Source of the DNA: Henriciella sp.
GTDB lineage: Bacteria; Pseudomonadota; Alphaproteobacteria; Caulobacterales; Hyphomonadaceae
Length of the DNA: 64,000 nucleotides
Reading direction: 5' to 3'
Assembly (NCBI GenBank): GCA_013214545.1
Contig: JABSQB010000005.1
Span: forward strand, 62,001 to 126,000
Shown here: piece after piece, positions 60,973 through 64,000 of the stretch
Numbering within the stretch: the first letter of the stretch is position 1
Layout of the letters: each line of letters begins with the position of its first letter
The notes under the pieces: generated by a model
Databases searched by the model: none
What the model saw: the letters and a program-made list of their open reading frames with translations, nothing else
Told to the model about the DNA's origin: nothing
Program-made: the position numbers and the translations under genes

Positions 60973-62426
60973 GGTCGGCCAAGAAAATTGCGGTGATCGA
61001 TATCGGGTCAAACTCGTGTCGCATGGTGATTTACGAACAGGCTGGCGGGGCGCTGATCCCGTATTTCAACGAGAAGGCCATGGCGGGTCTTGGCCGCGAC
61101 CTGGCGGAAACGGGGCGCCTGTCACCTGCGGGTAAAGAACTCGCGCTGCAAACCTTCCATCGCTTTCGCGCCATCACGGCGAGCTTGAAGATCTCGAACA
61201 TACGCGCCGTTGCGACCGCGGCGGTTAGAGAAGCTATCGATGGTGATGACTTCAAGAAAGCCGCCGAGAAGATCCTCGGCGTTTCGATCCAGGTTTTGAC
61301 CGGCGCCGACGAAGGACGTTTATCCGCGGGCGGGGTGCGGACAGGCTTTATCGAGCCTAAGGGCCTCGTCGCAGACCTTGGCGGGACCAGTATGGAACTA
61401 CTGCCCCTCGAAGATGACACGTTGGGCGAAACGTTTCTGCTCGGCCCATTGGCGCGCAGCAAAGATGTAGACCTGCCCCTGGACAAGCGCGCCAAAGCCA
61501 TTCGCAAAATTCTGTCTAATAGCGATCTCTTCTCAGAGCATCAGGGCGGAAAGCTATACGCAGTAGGCGGGGCCTGGCGAAATGTCGCCGCCGTCCACAT
61601 GATGCTGCGCAATTATCCGCTCCGTGTCGCGCACGGCTACACCATGACGCGCCGCGACGTTCAGAATGTCATTGATGCGGCCGATCTTGCGGCCTCCGAC
61701 AAACTGACGCGTGAGCAGCTCCAGAGCGTCTCGAAACGCCGGTACGACACGCTGTTACATGCGGCGATCCTACTGGACACATTGATGGAGCAGCTCGGCA
61801 CCGACAAATCCGTCATCTCTTCCTTTGGTCTGCGCGATGGCGTGGCGGCTGAGGGGCTCAAATCAGATGGCGCGAGCGGGCTGCTAGAGGCCGTCCCGCT
61901 CTTCCTGAGATCATCGCAGGAGTCCGTGGTGTTCGGTCGCGAACTGTTCAGTTTCATTTTCCCAATTTCCGATCAGTTCAAGCAGTCTGAAGCCGTACTT
62001 CGGGCAGTCTGTCTGATGGCCGATGCCGGGGCCCGCATGCACCCGGATCACCGTGCCAATCTTGTCTATGAGCAAGTTTTGCGCGCGCCGGTGCCAGCCC
62101 TCTCGCACGCACAGCGCCTGTTTGCGGCCTATGCGGCAGCATCTCGTTATACGTTCAAATTTGTCGAAGAGCCGGGCTATGCGGGGATGCTAAAGCTCAG
62201 CCATAAGCGCCGCGCCAAGATCCTGGGCTGCGCCATGCGGCTCGCTGGGGTCTATTCGGGGCGTTCAGGTCCAATCCTCGCGACCGCGCGCCTGAAAGTG
62301 GCGGACGGCGCGCTGTGCATGCATGTCGACCGCAATTACAGCGATCTTATTTCAGATACGGTTGAGCGGCGTCTCGGGCAGCTCTCAGGCTTGATGAAGC
62401 TGCATCCGCGTTTGATTGTCGAATAA
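60969..62426 (+). CDS. ppx: Exopolyphosphatase (Ppx/GppA family)
   Basis: A 485-residue Ppx/GppA phosphatase. VIDIGSNSCRMVIYEQ and LVADLGGTSMELL are the two actin-fold nucleotide/phosphate loops. RAVATAAVREAIDGDDF and LTGADEGRLSAGGV follow the family pattern, and a helical HD-like C-terminal region closes it. It degrades polyphosphate or pppGpp and is coupled to ppk by ATGA. Confidence 0.93.
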   Translation: MRSAKKIAVIDIGSNSCRMVIYEQAGGALIPYFNEKAMAGLGRDLAETGRLSPAGKELALQTFHRFRAITASLKISNIRAVATAAVREAIDGDDFKKAAEKILGVSIQVLTGADEGRLSAGGVRTGFIEPKGLVADLGGTSMELLPLEDDTLGETFLLGPLARSKDVDLPLDKRAKAIRKILSNSDLFSEHQGGKLYAVGGAWRNVAAVHMMLRNYPLRVAHGYTMTRRDVQNVIDAADLAASDKLTREQLQSVSKRRYDTLLHAAILLDTLMEQLGTDKSVISSFGLRDGVAAEGLKSDGASGLLEAVPLFLRSSQESVVFGRELFSFIFPISDQFKQSEAVLRAVCLMADAGARMHPDHRANLVYEQVLRAPVPALSHAQRLFAAYAAASRYTFKFVEEPGYAGMLKLSHKRRAKILGCAMRLAGVYSGRSGPILATARLKVADGALCMHVDRNYSDLISDTVERRLGQLSGLMKLHPRLIVE

Positions 62427-62428
62427 AG

Positions 62429-63595
62429 CTAGAGCTCGAACAGCCGAACTTCGCCATCCTGGAAGGACAGCGCCAGTTTACCCGACAGCAAGGCGAGCGC
62501 CTTCTTACCGAACAGTTCGTAGCGCCAGCCATTCATCGCCGCGATTTCGGACCCAGTCTCGCCGCGCGCCAGTTTCTCAACATCAGCAGAATTGGCGATT
62601 AAGCGCGGCACCACATTCGCGTCTTCGCTAACCGCTTTCAGCAGGACTTTCAGCATTTCCGGAGCGCCCGCGGGCATTTCCGGGTTCTGTTGGCGTTTTG
62701 GCAGCTTTGGCGCGTAGGTATCCGGGTCATCAATCGCGACGCGGATAGCATCCATCAATCCATCCGCGTATTTCGAGCGGATAAAGCCTTTGGGAACCGC
62801 GCGAAGGCGGTCAAAGGCCTTCTCAGATTGCGGTTTTTGTCCGGCAATCTCCTGGATCGCATCGTCTTTCAAGATCCGGCGCCGAGGTTTGTTCAGCGTC
62901 TGCGCCTTTTCTTCCCGCCAGGCCGCGACGGAGGCGAACACGGACGTGTAATCCTTGTTCGGCTTGCGAAGCTTCAGGCGTTTCCAGGCATTTTCTGGCG
63001 ATGTGTCATAGAGCGCCGGATCGGTCAGATCTGCCATCTCGGCCTCGACCCATTCGAGGCGGCCCTGATCCTTAAGCCATTGCAGCATCTTCGTGTAAGC
63101 GTCACGCAGATGGGTGACATCACCGAGCGCGTAGACCAGCTGTTTCTCAGTCAACGGGCGCCGCTTCCAGTCCGTGAATTGGCTGGATTTATCGATACGG
63201 CGTTTCAGAATGCGCTGGATCAGATTGTCATAGGAGACGGAGTCGCCGATCCCCAGCGCCATTGCAGCGATCTGCGTGTCGAAAACCGGGGCAGGGGGGT
63301 GACCGATCAGGCGATTGAAGATTTCGAGATCTTGCCGCGCCGCATGGAAGACTTTTGGTCGACTCGGATCCGCCAGTAATTGCAGGAAGGGCCCAATGTC
63401 GAGATCATCCGACATCGGGTCGATCATCACTTCATAGTCTTCGCAAGACGCCTGGATCAGGCAGAGCTCAGGCCAATATGTGGTTTCGCGATGAAACTCT
63501 GTGTCGACGCACAGGAAGCTGCCCTGGGCCAGTCGCTCGCACGCTGCCGCAAGCTCGTCCTGATCTGTAATGGGAATAAGCGGGTCACCAGACAT
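62429..63595 (-). CDS. rnd: Ribonuclease D
   Basis: A 388-residue DEDD exonuclease. FLCVDTEFHRETTYWPELCLIQ holds Exo I (Asp, Glu), VFHAARQDLEIFNRLIG is Exo II, and KQLVYALGDVTHLRDAY is Exo III. Two HRDC domains follow (about 220-295 and 305-380). It trims tRNA precursors and other small RNAs. It is convergent with ppx, with a two-base gap. Confidence 0.95.
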   Translation of the reverse strand: MSGDPLIPITDQDELAAACERLAQGSFLCVDTEFHRETTYWPELCLIQASCEDYEVMIDPMSDDLDIGPFLQLLADPSRPKVFHAARQDLEIFNRLIGHPPAPVFDTQIAAMALGIGDSVSYDNLIQRILKRRIDKSSQFTDWKRRPLTEKQLVYALGDVTHLRDAYTKMLQWLKDQGRLEWVEAEMADLTDPALYDTSPENAWKRLKLRKPNKDYTSVFASVAAWREEKAQTLNKPRRRILKDDAIQEIAGQKPQSEKAFDRLRAVPKGFIRSKYADGLMDAIRVAIDDPDTYAPKLPKRQQNPEMPAGAPEMLKVLLKAVSEDANVVPRLIANSADVEKLARGETGSEIAAMNGWRYELFGKKALALLSGKLALSFQDGEVRLFEL

Positions 63596-63655
63596 TGCAC
63601 CGCCCCTAGAGCAAGCCGCGCGGTTTTGCGAGTGGGAATCTGCAAAATGCAGCGT

Positions 63656-64000
63656 CTAGCCCGTTTTTCGCCGCAGCAATGATCGTGGTTTTACAGACGG
63701 TTCCGCGATCTGCTTCGGCACGGACAGCTCGGATGGGAAGGCTTCGGCATCTTCATTGACGATCCATTCTTCCGACTCATCGTGGTCGTCGTGACCGTTG
63801 GAACCGCGCAGCGAGGCGACGATCTCGGTCAGGCTGGTATGCGCTTCGGCCGCTGTGCCGCTATCATCAGAGACGTTCTGACTGGACGGACGTGCGCTTG
63901 CTGCCAGATTGCGGAACCGCATCCGCATTGGAGTCGAAATCGCGCTACCAAAGGCGATACATTCGCGGTCAGCGAGCGAGGACAGGAAGGCGAGCGTCGA
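63656..64000 (-). CDS. HerA-like ATPase (DUF87), C-terminal part, cut by window edge
   Basis: The last 114 codons of a larger gene that enters from the right edge. The visible N-terminal part, LAFLSSLADRECIAFGSAIS followed by TPMRMRF, matches the region near the end of HerA/DUF87 DNA-translocating ATPases (a REAIAFGEGVxxPxRxRF pattern). After that comes a low-complexity acidic tail (HDDHDESEEW) ending LLRRKTG. The ATPase core is outside the window, so the call rests on a short segment. Confidence 0.65.
   Translation of the reverse strand, partial: STLAFLSSLADRECIAFGSAISTPMRMRFRNLAASARPSSQNVSDDSGTAAEAHTSLTEIVASLRGSNGHDDHDESEEWIVNEDAEAFPSELSVPKQIAEPSVKPRSLLRRKTG

Noticed and set aside
63640-63652. 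CTGCA-AAA-TGCAG hairpin after the HerA-like gene as a terminator
   Set aside because: The stem is only 5 bp and has no T-run on either strand.
1-64000. tRNA, rRNA, CRISPR arrays or prophage
   Set aside because: No cloverleaf, rRNA-like or regularly spaced repeat sequence was found in the short intergenic gaps, and no phage genes were seen.

Overview
The window is gene-dense alphaproteobacterial chromosome with almost no non-coding DNA. The cell-cycle pair DivK-PleD, the replication regulator HdaA, GatCAB, a DinB with an N-terminal zinc finger, an SOS box of the GTTC-N7-GTTC type and clustered GANTC (CcrM) sites point to Caulobacterales, most likely a Hyphomonadaceae-like marine bacterium. 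The family assignment is inference from gene content, not from a marker tree. No rRNA, tRNA, CRISPR array, insertion sequence or prophage was seen, and no stretch above 300 bases lacks a gene.

Layout. 1-387: 5' part of a photolyase. 576-3301: two glycosyltransferase-like genes, a 62-residue protein and a Cys-rich radical SAM enzyme. 3298-8820: phosphotransferase/DUF6285 pair, DUF502 membrane protein, recG, sdhE and a TauD-like dioxygenase. 8895-10117: rpsF-rpsR-rplI. 10288-17199: PEP-mutase-like enzyme, then the fatty-acid and envelope run fabD-fabG-acpP-fabF-mltG-yicC-gmk. 17196-23465: aldose epimerase, then the outer-membrane operon lptD-surA-pdxA-ksgA. 23582-28276: plsY-dprA, a repeat-rich peptidoglycan-binding protein, a TetR regulator, ruvX, gatC. 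28283-32306: DUF6491 lipoprotein, gatA, a small membrane protein, gatB. 32311-37187: a minus-strand run dinB-ridA-GDPD-acetyltransferase-HIT-luxR. 37301-42337: divK-pleD, rpmG, Nudix, rnr. 42375-46937: an accessory module described below. 46998-54736: topA, lptF-lptG, pepA-holC-GST. 54887-64000: ndk, purM-purN, a DUF2066 protein, hdaA, ppk-ppx, rnd, and the end of a HerA-like ATPase.

The most unusual region is 42.9-46.9 kb. It lies between topA and rnr, which are neighbours in many alphaproteobacteria. It carries a LuxR-type regulator behind an AT-rich leader (35 G+C among bases 42961-43080), two divergent genes for exported cysteine-containing proteins with no recognised family, and a stand-alone lipoprotein secretin. 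Between the divergent genes is an 18-bp dyad, ACTGTC-N6-GACAGT. It fits the CT-N12-AG pattern of LuxR-family boxes and is almost equally far from both start codons (61 and 63 bases between). I infer a LuxR-controlled secreted-protein module with its own outer-membrane pore. This is a hypothesis from layout and motifs and has not been tested.

Other points of note are a dprA reading frame with no ATG, GTG or TTG in its first 90 codons, a terminator hairpin that also encodes the last codons of purN, an SOS box abutting dinB, three GANTC sites in 37 bp before divK, and a second LuxR-type protein with Tyr at one conserved ligand-pocket Trp.
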